Below, in pieces: positions 11,696 through 24,070 of a stretch of 56,646 bases of DNA. The translations under genes and the position numbers were made by a program. The notes beneath the pieces are model-generated. The model worked only from the letters and a program-made list of their open reading frames with translations. It ran no database searches and had not been told where the DNA came from. Location of the stretch: positions 1-56,646 of the forward strand of contig JAUCBJ010000650.1 of NCBI GenBank assembly GCA_032718475.1, read 5' to 3'. The DNA is from Nemertoderma westbladi (taxonomy: Eukaryota > Xenacoelomorpha > Nemertodermatida > Nemertodermatidae). Position 1 is the stretch's first letter, and each line of letters starts with the position of its first letter.

Positions 11696-14262
11696 CTACT
11701 TAAGAGGTTTACATGGAGATTTATAATCTCCCGTCTCGTTTCTAGTCTCATCAAGGCGTACGAGACGTCGTACGGGTCTGTCTACAGTATGTCCATCAAT
11801 TGTCCGTATGGTCACAGTCCGTATTACACCACCTGATGTCGGGTGTGTGGTCGAAGTGACTCCAATCAACCAAAACTGTCGTTTCAAGTTTGTCTCTGCC
11901 AATAATACGTGGTCACCACGCTTCAGACACTGTGTAGTAAGAACCCAGGTGGTCCTGGCTGAAATAGAGGGCAAATAGTGCTTCTGCCATACTTCCCAAA
12001 ACTGATTGGCTAACAACTGAGTGGTTTTCCAAGCTTTGTTGCCGTAATTGTCGCTGTCCATAGGTACATAAGTGGGCAACAGTGTTGTCGGCGCCTGCAT
12101 AAGCAGGTGCGCTGGTGTCAAGGCAAACTGAGATTGTTTGTCGTCTGGAATCAAAGCGGTGGGTCTAGTGTTCAGTACCGCTTTGATTTCTATCAACAAT
12201 GTAGTCAGTTGGTCGTCTGTCAGTATGCATTGCGTAGGTATTACTTTCGCCATTGCCGTTTTGATGGAGCCAATCAATCTCTCCCAAACTCTGCCTCTCC
12301 ACGGACTGTCGGAAGGGTTGAAGTTTCAGACGATCTTGTGGGGACGTAGTTCTTCGGAGAAATGATTGTGGTCCAACTTCTTTAAGGCTCTGGAGATTTC
12401 GTTCCTTGCACCCACAAAGTTGGTCCCTTGGTCGCAATGTATGGATTTCACCAATCCGCGTCTAGCGATAAATCGCCGTAAAGCTAGGATAAAAGCGTTG
12501 GTGGTTAGATCTGTTACTCGTTCAATATGAACTGCTCTACGGGCCATGCAGTCCCCAATGTTTCACCTGTACGCATCCGCGTTTTGCGTTTATAGGTCCA
12601 AAACAGTCAATCCCCACCTCGGTAAATGGGGGTCTAAACGGCTGTAATCTAGCTAGTGGTAGTTCACTCATTTCCTGGCGTCCTATCCTCGCGTGTACCT
12701 TCTTACAGATAATACAGTTGCACGTTACTGAACTCAATGCCTTACTAGGTCTAATTAGTACAAACCTCAAGCGTAAATTTAAAAAACAGTGATGTCTACC
12801 TACGTGTTTGAGTTGTACATCTGTATCCAGTATCATAGCATACTGTAACTCATGGTGTTGCTGTATGATGATAGGATACCTAAATGCAATAGCAAAGTCA
12901 ATGTTTTGTATCCCTTTTGGAGATACGTCTGTAGACGCACATTGTATTGCATATGGGCTGTCTCATCACGCAACCACCGCTGCCGTATCGACTTAAGTCA
13001 TTTCAAGGCAAGCGGGTAGTTGTTGACGAGCTTAGGTTGTCCATGGTGCCACCACATCACAACTTCGTAGTGGCCATTCGCAGTCTGGCAAATAATATTA
13101 TCGTTCATAATCTTTAATGACCGTTTTTCCTGTTGTGACATAGTGGTCTCGTAACTACATGGTTCTGCTGAGTCCTGTTCCAACCACTTAATGGTTTTAT
13201 CAGTCAACAGTCTGTCAAGCGCTACTTGCACTGCACCATGGTCCTTGTCTATGTCGTCGTCCGCTGCAGTGGCTAGTGTCAATGTGGCTGTGTCACTAGT
13301 CAGCATCGAAATGTCGTGAGGCGGTTCGACAACCTTTGGATCTATCAGTTGCCCGCTGTTACCACAGATGGGAGTGTCACCCATACTTGATGCAAGTTGA
13401 ACTGGTCTGTCCCAATCAACATCGCAATTGAGTGATAGTTAACTGGACATTCCGGTATTCCAAGATGTCGGAAATACTTACGGTCTTCCAGAGATTGCTC
13501 TGGCACAGGACCAAGCAAATTACTAAAGTCCTTAGTGGCAGCAAACGTAAGGTTTCTTACCGGAAGTAATGAGCATTCCTCTCTCTTTGGAAAGAAGAGT
13601 ATCCAGGGTCAGCTTGACCCTCGTAATGGGTATCGCTCTCATACCATGCATGCTGCTTACAGTATACAGAACAGTCTTACCTTGGCTCATGTCAGTGACT
13701 ATATCGGCTACCTGTTCGTCAATAGAACTATACGAGGACGCAGAGTCCAAGATAAGCATATATGCGCTTGCTCCCTCGGGTTTCAGTGATCTTGATGGGA
13801 ATCACGCTGAACACTTTCAGCTGATTCTGTGTAAGGAAAGTTACAGATGGCTGTTCTTCCTCACCCGCATGCACGTAAAAGGTTTCGTCCTCTAAATCGT
13901 CTTTATCTGACAATCCTAATTGGTCTACATAGTCTGTTTAGAAGGAACGGACTTCTCGCGGCATGCGCTCTTTGTAAAGTGCATCGCATTTTGCCGCTTT
14001 ATCGGGATATTCGTGTCGAAAATGCTTGGTTGGAGTATGACAAGTCGTATGGAGCAACGTTTCATGGTTGCGTCCGCATAGAGGACAAGTGTCGTCGCCC
14101 AGACAGTCCTTCCGGATGTACCCAGGCATGGTACATCTCCAACAAGAATCCAACGGACGGATCTGGAGCCTTCTCTCCTCCACTTCTAGATCCTTAAAGG
14201 CGCGACATCCGCGTAGCTTGTGTCCATTGTATCATCCACCGTTCCGCTCACAGAACTGGCAT
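11696..14262 (-). pseudogene. BEL/Pao retrotransposon remnant: gag knuckles, protease and integrase, RT deleted
   Basis: Minus-strand pol remnant read from 14262 down. First a BEL-type gag knuckle pair: CQFCERNGG, then CWRCTMPGYIRKDC and CPLCGRNHETLLH, near 14262-14040. Next, 13759-13532 holds a retropepsin-like LILDSASSYS (DUF1758-type). Segment 13384-12998 matches the linker before RT and ends at NNYPLALK. The frame then resumes at 12998-12836 with sequence typical of the region just before integrase: RT and RNase H, normally about 2 kb, are missing. Integrase has the zinc region (CNCIICKK), then VGIDCFGP (first Asp), CDQGTNFVGA (second Asp) and VWERLIGSIK (Glu). The integrase frame 12547-11696 is interrupted by a single TGA at 12328-12326 where Trp is expected; a frameshift lies near 12545. 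A dead, internally deleted copy. The LINE at 14.28 kb borders its 5' side. Confidence 0.85.
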
Positions 14263-14277
14263 CCAACTTAACTGACC

Positions 14278-16600
14278 ATATTCTGTTTCGTAGGAAATAC
14301 AGGAGCTCTATACAAGACTGTAATGCATTTACACTTCGACCCTTCTCCAGTGATCACCGCCTTATTGTGGTCAAGGTAAGGTCTGTGTGCTAGCAGAACA
14401 TCGAAATCTGCCTTGCCGCGGCATGACTGGTCCTCTCTGTTGCAACAGCCAAGTGTGAGATCCAGCTTCACACTACAGCTGAGCAACAGGTATGAGGTTC
14501 TTGCCTCTGAGGCGGCAGATCACTGTGAGGGCTATACTGCCTTCACAGAAGCAGTTTAGTTAGCAGCTGCAGATACAGTTCCTGTATACCCTCGAAACAG
14601 GAAAAGGGCCCCCTGGACTGACAACAAAATTCAGAAGTGCCAAAATGACCTTTATAAGGCGCAGAAAGAGTCCCGACTCAAACAGACTACAGAGGCCAAG
14701 AATGCAGTTAAGGCTGCATCTAGGTCCCTGAATAAGCATTTCTCTATTAATCTACAGGAGCTAATAAACCAACAGGTTCATGCCATTAATGATGCTGACG
14801 ACAGCAGGCAATCATCTCAGGCATGGAAATCGATCAACTTGCTTGCTGGTCGGAAAAGCCAACCAACCACCAAGATTAAGGCTGAATCACCAGCCGATCG
14901 CCTCAATGGTTGGAAGGCACACTTTGAAAAACTCCTGAATAATGACAGGGTATTACCTGATAACTTTATAGAAGTAAAAGTGTCTGAGTCTGTACTCCCA
15001 GATATTCCCATTGGCGATATCCCTTTGCAGAAGTGAAGGCTGCTGCAAAGAGCATTAAAACCAATCGTGCTAGTAGAGTAGATGGTGTTCTCCCTGAGGT
15101 TTTTAAAATACCTGAGTGTTTAAAGCTCATCTATCCCATCATAGTAGACATGTACCGAACAACAAGAGTCCCACAAGAAATGAAAACAAATAAGTTGGTG
15201 CCAGTTCCCAAGAAGGGCAACCTAACACTCTATGGTTCTTTTCGGGGAATCTCATTTATCTCGATTGCTGCAAAGCTATACAATAGAATTCTATTAAATA
15301 GCATCAGGGATCCCATTGAGAGACTGCTCCGTGGAAATCAGAATGGGTTCCGTAAAGGTCGTGGGACAATGGAGCCCATTTTGGCACTTAGACGGATAAT
15401 TGAAGAGTTATCAAAATGATATCAAATTGAAGAGTTATGCATCTGGCTGTTATCTTTGTTGACTTCTTCAAGGCCTTTGATTCAGTCTCTCACTCACGCA
15501 TGTTCAGCATACTTTCATTATATGGGATTCCAGATGAAATTATTGCAGCAATCAGATCAGTATACGATGGTTCGACAACATTAGTGTCTACTGTTGACGG
15601 TGACACAGAACCATTTGAAGTGTTATGGGGCGTCATCCAGGGAGACACACTTGCACCATTCTTGTTCATAATTGTGGTTGACTATGTTCTACGCATGTCC
15701 TTAGATCATCATAATGATGATGGGGTGATGATAACTCCACCTACTGGCTCCAGAAGTCGAGGAAATCCTGCCAAGTACCTAACTGATCTAGACTTTGCTG
15801 ATGACTTAGGAGTACTATCAGAATCATTAGAGGGAGCCCAACGGCTCCTCAGCTCATTAGAACATGCTGCTTCTAGTGTTGGCCTTTTTATTAACTCCAG
15901 AAAGACCAAAATTCTGACAGTTAACTTTGAAAGTCCTCAGCAAGTCTCTGATCGGATGAGCATAAGCTCAAAGGATGGTATGCTTGAGCATGTGGACGAC
16001 TTCTGTTACCTGGGATCATGGATCCGGAAGTCAGGTGAGGACCTTCGAATACGTAAGGGAAAGGCATGGGCAGCCTTGAATAGGCTTTCCAGGATTTGGA
16101 AGTCACCGAGAATTAATCGGAAACTTAAGGTCCGATTATTTAGAGCAGCAGTAGTTCCAGTACTCCTCTACGGGAGTCCATGCTGGGCTCTAACTGCTGA
16201 GGACACCAAATCTCTGGATGGCACATTCACAAGAATGCTACGCCGGGTTCATTGTGTCAAGTACAATGCACACATCTCCAACCAGACACTATATAACATT
16301 GGAGGTGTCTCATTGGTTCCCCCAAGCTTGACACTAGAACAAAATCGCCTCCGCTTTGCAGGACATTGCTTTCGCCGTGAGACCAGCCAGTGCATAATCT
16401 TGTATTTTGGCAGCCTCATGGAGTGAATAAGCATGGTGGACAGCCCATGACTTTCTTGAGACGCATCTTAAAGGACACTGGCCTTGAAGATGCGGATGAT
16501 CTAGCAAATGTCATGGGTGATAGGGAGTTGTGTCGGCGCAATTTTGTCGACAAGCCGGCACAGCATTCTTAAAAATACAGCTGCAATGCAGCATGCCGAT
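14278..16600 (+). pseudogene. Non-LTR retrotransposon (LINE): endonuclease end plus reverse transcriptase
   Basis: 5'-truncated LINE. It starts within the C-terminal end of the AP-like endonuclease (FSSDHRLIVVKV, about 14340-14380). From 14560 to 15036 it runs through the linker, then into RT: NGFRKGRGT at about 15340-15375, FVDFFKAFDSVSHSRMF at 15455-15505, GVIQGDTLAPFLFI near 15630-15670, and the catalytic box DLDFADDLGVL near 15790 (FADD form). A C-terminal RLRFAGHCFRRE motif near 16350-16380 and a tail to 16572 follow. The coding frame shifts near 15033, 15420-15437 and 16390, so the copy is inactive. The 3' end carries short (tag)n repeats. The clade is not certain; the motif set resembles RTE/CR1-like elements of invertebrates. 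Partial copies lie at 34.06-34.24 kb and 56.5 kb. Confidence 0.85.
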
Positions 16601-16760
16601 GATAGTAGTAGTACTTGAGAAAGCCCCCATTGGGGCGAAACCTACTGATCAGCTGACAGATGTCAGCTGATCAGTGATTGCATGCAACGTCTACAGGTCA
16701 GTTGCTTTTTTACTGTTTCATTTGTACTGCATACCCACCGGTAAGGTTTTTACTTCACTG
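16601..16760. repeat. Palindrome and MITE-end-like sequence after the LINE
   Basis: A near-perfect 30-base palindrome (ctgatcagctgaca/gatgtcagctgatcag) occupies 16645-16674. The following 'tgattgcatgcaacgtct...ccaccggtaa(a/g)gtttttactt' also occurs at 19045-19125 inside the MITE at 18.7-19.2 kb, so both sites share a repeat-family end. Confidence 0.55.
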
Positions 16761-16829
16761 CTATGGCATCATATCTGGCTCAAAATTCAATATTTGAAGT
16801 GGGGTTGCAATATTTAAAAATACTGCAAA

Positions 16830-17125
16830 ATATTGACACAGTTCAGTTTAAATATTGACACAGCACAATATAATATTGACACAGTACAATATAATATTGA
16901 CCCAGTACAATATAATATTGACACAGTACAGTATTATATTGACACAGTACAGTATAAAATTGACGCAGTACAGTTTAAATATTGACACAGTACAGTATAA
17001 TATTAACACAGTACAGTTGAAATATTGACACAGTGCAGTATAATATTAACACAGTACAGTATAATATTAACACAGTACAGTTTAAATATTGACACAGTAT
17101 AGTATAATATTGACGCAGTACAATA
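16830..17125. repeat. Minisatellite, 21-22-bp unit
   Basis: About 13 copies of 'aatattgacacagtacagtat(a/tt)'. Variants include cacaatata and gcagtata. The array is AT-rich and non-coding. Confidence 0.9.
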
Positions 17126-17129
17126 TGAA

Positions 17130-18530
17130 ATGACAATTCAAATTCCCTCTACCCACACACATCCCATTTGATTGGATATAAAGTGGAATTGTACTTGTAC
17201 AGCAGTATTGCTGTAACTAAATCACTGCAACAACACAAATTAGCATAGCAATTAGCTAGTAGTACGGTACTGCGCTCACTACCAGTCAGCTAGTGCATTA
17301 AAACCACACAGTAGCGTATCAGCACACCAGTATATTAACTTAACACTTAATGTAGTGCACAGTTAGTGGTTAGCAGTGTAAGACACAAAGGCCACCCCTG
17401 GCTACATATAGGCTTCCTAACTAATCCCAAGTTCTGCCCCCTAACACTACAAAGTAGAGACAAAATCTGGATCGTCAGCCCCTTAATACTGTAATGACGG
17501 TAGGTCCTCGGTCCCCACTGACTACCTCCCAACCGCAATGGTGACCCCCCTGCCAGCGTTGCCCCGTTTTGGATCCTCTGCACTCCCTTCGTCGCTTCCC
17601 CCCAGTGCACCCGCCGCGCCTACCGGTACCTTAGCCCTCCAGTAGAACAAATAGCTGCCGTATCGGCGCATGCATTCGCAAACAGTCTGACAGTCTAAAG
17701 AAATCCCGTAGGATTATCGCATCTTAAATCACATAGAAACTAGTAATCAAAGGTGGAAATCATAGTTCGAGATTGTAATTTGCAGTAATCAATATCAAAT
17801 AAGATTAATTACAGAAAGAAAGGCAAGAATTCAAAGCAGAAATTACAAAATCAGAATATACAAAAGAAATACGAATCATACAGAAATATTGCAAAAACAG
17901 AAGAAAAATAATGCAGGTAACAGGAAATTAAGATAGATAGCACATACCGGAAACACAGCCAATTTATAGGTGATGCACTAGGGATGACGCAATAATCGTC
18001 TCATTGGTCCAGCAACCCACGCCACCATTAGACCAACCTGGAACAGCTGGGCCAATAAGGAAGACGGATTGTGATCCTCGGGGCTTCTAAATCACAAATT
18101 ATTACCATTTATGGTAATGAAATGCCTCCCGGGTTGCTGGCCCTAACATTAATTTCGCGATTATTAAAGTACATTAAGCACAATTTGATATAAAGCCAAT
18201 TTAAAGACAAATACAAACGGAAATTAATGCAAATACACGTTAATTCAATTAATACTAATAAACAGCAAGCTCATATCAAGGTTTTTATAGGAAACTTGCT
18301 ACCGCAATGTTATTTAGTAATGTTTTATTACAAAATTACATACATAAGGCTACATACTATACAAAATGGATAAGATCTATAAACTCGGATATTTTATTTT
18401 CCCTATCTAATTACGGCTGTACGTCATTGTGGCTTATCTAAATATTCTATACTGCCTTTCAGAAACTGTCACAGACTTTCAGTAGCCAAGCAGATGCGGC
18501 GACGCGTATTTCCCAAGACTTAAACACACA
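17130..18530. other. No gene seen
   Basis: Mixed sequence without supported ORFs (17347-17610 minus, 87 aa, shows no motif). Part of it, ending at 18568, is probably an LTR (see next entry), whose left end I could not place. Confidence 0.5.
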
Positions 18531-18533
18531 CAC

Positions 18534-18568
18534 TGGTCGGGATCTTTGCCAACTCAGATCCCGTCACA
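18534..18568 (+). repeat. Probable LTR 3' terminus
   Basis: The sequence 'ggtcgggatct...cagatcccgtcaca' ends exactly like three certain LTR ends in this window (29291 read on minus, 34059 and 54441): an inverted GGGATC/GATCCC followed by (G/A)TCACA. It is therefore probably the 3' end of a solo or truncated LTR of a related family extending leftward for an unknown distance. Confidence 0.45.
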
Positions 18569-18689
18569 ATGCAACTAATATCAAATCTTGAAAAGCCTTT
18601 TTCACCCAGGTGAAACACATTTATCACCTGGGTGAAAAACATGTACACATGTAATTAGTTTCAATTGAAGTAGAAGCTTGATTAACCAA

Positions 18690-19163
18690 TAATTACGAAT
18701 TATATTTACATATTTATCAAGCACGTTAAGTAAAAAACCTTACCGGTAGGTGTTTTAGTACCAAAGTATGTAAAAATCTAAAAAGTAAAAAGACCTAGAC
18801 CTTGCATCCAATCGGTCTTGCAAAAGATTGAAAAAGATTCAAACACACACGCCCGTTATCAACAAGCAGAAACGTGATTGGCGCAAGATTGTGGTGCTGC
18901 TTCCCAGTGGTTAGTTACAGTCTTCTCCATTCATTTAAATTCCCGTTCTGTCTCCCTTTGTGAATTTCGCTCTACTATTCCTGGCTTGGCCTCCTGAGAA
19001 TGCCTTTAGCTGTGGGGAGAAACTTACCGATCAGCTGGCTGCTGTCACTGATTGCATGCAACGTCTAAGTTTTTAGTTTTTACATACTTTGGTACTAACA
19101 CATCCACCGGTAAAGTTTTTTACTTAACGTGCTTGATAAGTAAATAAATATAATTCGTAATTA
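18690..19163. repeat. MITE with ~100-bp terminal inverted repeats
   Basis: The left arm 18690-18790 (taattacgaattatatttac...cacgttaagtaaaaaacctta) is the inverse of the right arm 19066-19163 (...ttttttacttaacgtgcttgataagtaaataaatataattcgtaatta). The ~275-bp interior has no ORF. Its interior near 19045 matches the region after the LINE at 16.68 kb. It is a non-autonomous DNA transposon; no clear target duplication was seen. Confidence 0.75.
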
Positions 19164-19780
19164 GTTTCCTATATCGAAAGCTCATTTTTATTAATGTTCA
19201 AGTTTTAAACGTATTATATTATTACTGTTATTAATATTAACTAATGTTTGAGTGATCGATTTGTGTAGCCTAAGCCAATTTTAATATTCATACCCCCTCC
19301 CCCCCACCCCCGTCATATGACCAGTAATTGAAATAAATAAATGTTATACGTTTATTTCCAACGTCATTATATTCTTAAGTTTATCATTTATTTATTTTTT
19401 ATTTATTTTTTTTTTTTGGAATGCGATAGGTTCAATTTAATGGCATCACAATAGCTGTCAAAATTATTCCAAATTATATTAGCGAATATTGAATACATAT
19501 TTGCACAGTATTGATTGAATTTCTGTTAAATATTGAAGTAACGTTAATATAATATTACTCTTGATATTACTCGCAATATTTATATTGAAGAATAAAATCT
19601 TGAACTTTATGTCTATTCAATTAATTAAAAATTTTTTTTTTTTTTTTTGCCGATAGTTTATTGTCGAGAGTTTATCATTTATACTTAAGTTCATTTTGTT
19701 GCTTAATTCACATAAATAATAAGTAAACATGGGGAGTGGTTGGTGGGGCGGTAAACTTGACGAAAATCCCATCTATCATA
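19164..19780. other. AT-rich gene-free stretch
   Basis: Contains A/T runs (19401-19416, 19631-19648) and a C-run near 19297. No coding signal or element boundary seen. Confidence 0.55.
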
Positions 19781-19782
19781 AA

Positions 19783-19982
19783 TGTTTTTCACCCACGAGG
19801 TAAATGTTTTTCAGCCGGGTGATAAATGTTTTTCACCTGGGAGGTAAATGTTTTTTACCCAGGTGATAAATCTTTTTCACCCGGGAGGTAAATTTTTTTC
19901 ACCCTTGTATTAAATGTTTTTCACTCGGGTGATAACTATTTTTCACCCGGGTGATAAATGACTTTCACCCGGGTGAAAAACA
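19783..19982. repeat. Tandem array of CACCCGGGTGA-type palindromic units
   Basis: About nine copies of a 21-22-base unit 'tttttcacccgggtgataaatg'. Each unit holds a CACCCGGGTG palindrome or a one-base variant. A separate mini-copy lies at 18600-18645. The self-complementary core means the array could form cruciforms. Confidence 0.85.
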
Positions 19983-20165
19983 TAAAAAAAATTGAAATAA
20001 TAAGCAACCAGTACCAATCATCCACCGTAGTGAAGCCCCGGCCCCAAGCTAACGAAAATGTACAAATATGATACAAACATCGTTACTTTCAAAGCAGAAT
20101 CCAAACAAACCACTAGCTAATAAATTAAATAACACAATGTGATGGATTTTCAATGTTCCAAAAGA

Positions 20166-20272
20166 GTATCAAAGAAACTCCGTCATTATGGTATGTTGGT
20201 GTTGTAGAAGATAAAGAATATATATAACAAAGAAACTCCATCATTATGGTATGTTGGTGTTGTAGACGATCA
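20166..20272. repeat. Two direct copies of a ~58-bp unit
   Basis: 'caaagaaactcc(g/a)tcattatggtatgttggtgttgtaga' occurs at about 20171 and 20229. A simple duplication without coding content. Confidence 0.8.
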
Positions 20273-20447
20273 CTGGAGATTACAGTGAATCTATTATTCC
20301 ACGAAGTAGATTACAAACAAACTTGCAAACTTTGCCTCGTTGCTTCCTAATAAAAACAACAATAACATTTATATAAACTTTATATTTATGGACAGTGTTA
20401 CATAATACAATTGTACCCTCTAAAATCAGATCAAGTATTATACCGGC

Positions 20448-21445
20448 TATAGGACAATAGCCCCTCAGACAGTAGCTCCCCAGACAGTAGCTCTCCAGAC
20501 AGTAGCTCCCCAGGCAGTAGCTCCCCGGACAGTAGCTCTCCGGACAGTAGCTCCCCAGGCAGTAGCTCCCCGGACAGTAGCTCTCCGGACAGTAGCTCCC
20601 CAGGCAGTAGCTCCCCGGACAATAGCCCCTCAGACAGTAGCTCCCCAGACAGTAGCTCTCCAGACAGTAGCTCCCCGGACAATAGCCCTCCGAACAGTAG
20701 CCCCCTGGACAATAGCTCTCCGGACAGTAGCTCCCCAGGCAGTAGCTCCCTGGACAATAGCCCTCCGGACAGTAGCTCCCCAGGCAGTAGCTCTCCGGAC
20801 AGTAGCTCTCCAGACAGTAGCTCCCCGGACAATAGCCCTCCGAACAGTAACCACCTGGACAATAGCTCCCCGGACAATAGCCCTCCGAACAGTAACCACC
20901 TGGACAATAGCTCTCCAGACAGTAGCTCCCCGGACAATAGCCCTCCGAACAGTAGCCCCCTGGACAATAGCTCTCCGGACAGTAGCTCCCCAGGCAGTAG
21001 CTCCCTGGACAATAGCCCTCCGGACAGTAGCTCCCCAGGCAGTAGCTCTCCGGACAGTAGCTCTCCAGACAGTAGCTCCCCGGACAATAGCCCTCCGAAC
21101 AGTAACCACCTGGACAATAGCCCTCCGAACAGTAGCCCCCTGGACAATAGCTCTCCGGATAGTAGCTCCCCAGGCAGTAGCTCCCTGGACAATAGCCCTC
21201 CGGACAGTAGCTCCCCAGGCAGTAGCTCTCCGGACAGTAGCTCTCCAGACAGTAGCTCCCCGGACAATAGCCCTCCGAACAGTAACCACCTGGACAATAG
21301 CTCTCCGGACAGTAGCTCCCCAGGCAGTAGCTCCCCGGACAATAGCCCTCCGAACAGTAGCCCCCTGGACAATAGCCCCCCAGAGAGTAGCCCCCGCACA
21401 ATAGCACACCTGGACAGTAGCTCCCCAGACAAAAGACCCCGGACA
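20448..21445. repeat. Minisatellite, 18-bp unit (cagtagctccccggaca), ~55 copies
   Basis: An almost uninterrupted array of 18-base units with a few variant types (ctccccgga, ctctccgga, ccctccgaa, ccccctgga) in longer higher-order blocks: the block from about 20690 to 20880 is repeated near 20930 and 21110. All three minus-strand frames stay open (up to 409 residues) because 18 is divisible by three. That is a periodicity artefact, not evidence of a protein. The same 18-bp family occurs at 40455-40672. Confidence 0.95.
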
Positions 21446-21449
21446 GTAG

Positions 21450-23250
21450 CCACGTATAATAACCCCCACATACAAACTGAAGAGTTCTAAACGTTCCAAA
21501 TGTTCTCAATCTACGAGTAATAAATAAAATACTGCCAACTACGTGAGCAAAAAGAAGAACAGTCTACTAATCAATATTATGCTTCGGGTCCTGCAACTGC
21601 TTTTAAATCAAATATTTGGAGATCTGAACGACACCAACAAGTTTCCATAAATTATCGGCTGAATGTATCTGTAAATATTGCGGCAGCACTGCAGAATACA
21701 GGTACTACGTTCTGGAATACTCCAGCGCCACAGGGCTGACATCATTAGCAGCGACATAAAGCAAAACTAAGGCGTGTAATCATTAAACTTTAACTATCCG
21801 CACACGGATGGATACAAAGATCGTAATAACTATGAGCTCATTATTCTGGAAGGATACAAACGACACTGATCAATATCACAATATACATCAAGTATAACGT
21901 TTAGGAAGGAGACTGTTGGTGAAGCCTGATTGGCTCAACCAGGTCCAGTGTACTGGCTTCTAATTGGATCCGACTGCAACTAATAATACTAAGAGGCAGC
22001 ATATGGGTGTAACTAATGTTTACTTGTCTCCTTCCTTCTAGCCAATGACACAATAATTGGGTTGGCATAGGGACACCCTACGCCTACTGGTTGTATGTAC
22101 ACTAGGGCGGTGCGTTTTTTACTTTTTTCGATTTCGTTGTTCTACCGGTGCGCAAAAGTTGCCAAATGGTAAAAAATTAAGGCAAAAAAAATTTCTCTAA
22201 ATTTCATCGATATCTTGATGGATCCCAAGGGGATTGAAATTTTGAGCCATCGCGATGCACCACAATTAAATTTAAAACAATATTACACATTAATGAAAGA
22301 TCAATGACCCAAGAAAGAACTTCCTGCATGCATCAAATGTCATCAAATGGGTCCTAACTTAGTTTGATACCAAAATTTTAATTTTTGGTTCAAATAAGCT
22401 GATACTCCTGAAGAATGTGTTGGGGAAATGGAAAGATCACTTCAGCAACTTGCTTGGTAAAGTAAATAAATAATAAATAAATAAATAAATAAAGTAAATA
22501 AAGTAAATATTTTGTGGAGCTATTTTAACATTACAAGCTTTTTTTCATTTTTGACATGTCTGCGCCCACTTTTGAGAATTTCAAACTATCTTAAACAAGA
22601 GGTGTAGCTCCAATTTATAATCTTTAGAGGTTTTCGTTATCCCTGAGTTCAGAAAAACGGGTTAGAGTGCGTCAAAAATTGTTTTGGCACGAAAATGACA
22701 AGTATTTTTCATTTTGGCATGTTTGCACCAACTTTCAAAATTACAATACACTTCAAATTTAAACTTTCCATCTTAAACTAAATTTTTCTAAGCCGGATAT
22801 TTGCGCTGATTTCAAAAATGAACCCAGATTTTTCGTAACAGCTAGTTTTCCTTGTTTACAGTGTATTTGGGGATACTACATTCAGTGGTTCCAAATATAC
22901 ATGTTTTGACAAATTTGGTCGAGCTAAATATAATTTAAATAGCGAATAATTATGGTTATTGATAAAAAATACTACTGATGCCAGATAATACTTCCTTTTT
23001 AAGCCACTCTTTTCCATTTAGGATTTGTTAATAAAAAGGAGGCAAATTCAAAAGCTCTAGAATATAATATTTAGCAGATTGATTGAATTACTTAACTTGC
23101 TATTTCACTATACTACAGTATAGTGCAGTACAGCCTACAGTACAGCCTATATGTACACATATAGGCACGTTTTTATTTCGAATACCGGATTGGATTAAAA
23201 TTTTGAAGTTGTTTAATTGACATAACTACTACTGGATTAAGAAATTAATC
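21450..23250. other. Gene-free stretch with an (aaat)n microsatellite
   Basis: No ORFs with recognisable motifs. A tetranucleotide tract (aaat/aaag)n lies at 22457-22508. The 22120-22900 part is AT-rich and repeat-like. A TATA-like or promoter signal for the gene at 23253 could not be singled out. Confidence 0.5.
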
Positions 23251-23252
23251 GT

Positions 23253-23510
23253 ATGGCCTCAACATCTCATGCTCGGACAGCCCGATCGCATGAAGACAGT
23301 CACCTTGCAGTTTGTCTTATTTGCATGGGAAAGAGTAAGGATATGAGACCGGTTGGAAGTAACTTACTGGAACTAATATCAGAATTTGTTTTGACTAATT
23401 ATGATCCGGAAGATAAAAGGCTACCTATTGCAGTTTGTGCTACTTGCCGGCAAGTTGTACATGAATATGGGCATGGTAAGTTTGAGAGATCGCTATCAGT
23501 TTTCGATCAT
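23253..23510 (+). pseudogene. 5' part of a zinc-finger/'DGGG' gene, split by an LTR element
   Basis: Begins MASTSHARTARSHED and has CLICMG and CATCRQ pairs, together a likely treble-clef zinc site in the first 75 residues. The frame is intact to 23510, where the LTR element inserted between codons (...Phe-Asp-His). The reading frame resumes at 29856 in phase once the element and one copy of ATCAT are ignored. I recognise this N-terminal arrangement (Cys pairs, then SGCNCLVC, then KKRRGRPS) as that of a multicopy, unnamed family in invertebrate genomes. Function is unknown; a transposon origin is plausible. Confidence 0.65.
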
Positions 23511-24070
23511 TGTGACGGGATCCGAGAGGATCCCGGTTTATCCGGTGTGTTTCGTACGCGTCCCCGCCCCGCCGTGTGAATGGAAAAGGTAATAATTGTT
23601 CTAGTGTCGTTGTCGAACTCTGATAACGTTGAGATAATAAATGATGAGTGATACAGATAGCACAGTAGATAAAGCTAATATACCGGTAATATGGTGACGG
23701 TGGCGACGACGGTCTTAACAGTCACCGTACTGCCTTACTGTACTGGGATAGCTGACTGAGTAAACTGACTATAATGATAACCGTACAGGTAATATATATT
23801 GCACGGGTTTGGCCGTTACAGTACTTAGTCGATGCTGTCCCCCCATTGGCTAATACCCCTGTTGGCACCCTTTGCCCCCCTCTGAAGTGCTTCCCTTCGC
23901 CCTTGCTGTTCTCTCTTGGTTAGGGGTTTGGCCCCTGACCCCTATTGTGTGCTTCCTTCCCACTCTTATTGGGATGGCACGAGTTGGTTAATTGCCCAAT
24001 CTCGTGGCTCCCAATATTGCTTATTGGCTTATAACTTTGTGGGGTGTTAGCGGAATTGGATAAGCTAACA
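23511..24070 (-). repeat. 3' LTR of the minus-strand element (560 bp)
   Basis: Near-identical to 29291-29850. On the minus strand it begins TGTTAGCTTAT and ends GGATCCCGTCACA, with an inverted GGGATCC/GGATCCC just inside the end. Confidence 0.92.

Noticed and set aside
20280-21509. Overlapping minus-strand ORFs of 409, 346 and 289 residues
   Set aside because: They are three frames of the same 18-bp minisatellite; the period keeps all frames open. Repetitive Gly/Tyr/Cys, Leu/Gly/Glu and Ala/Thr/Val peptides are artefacts.
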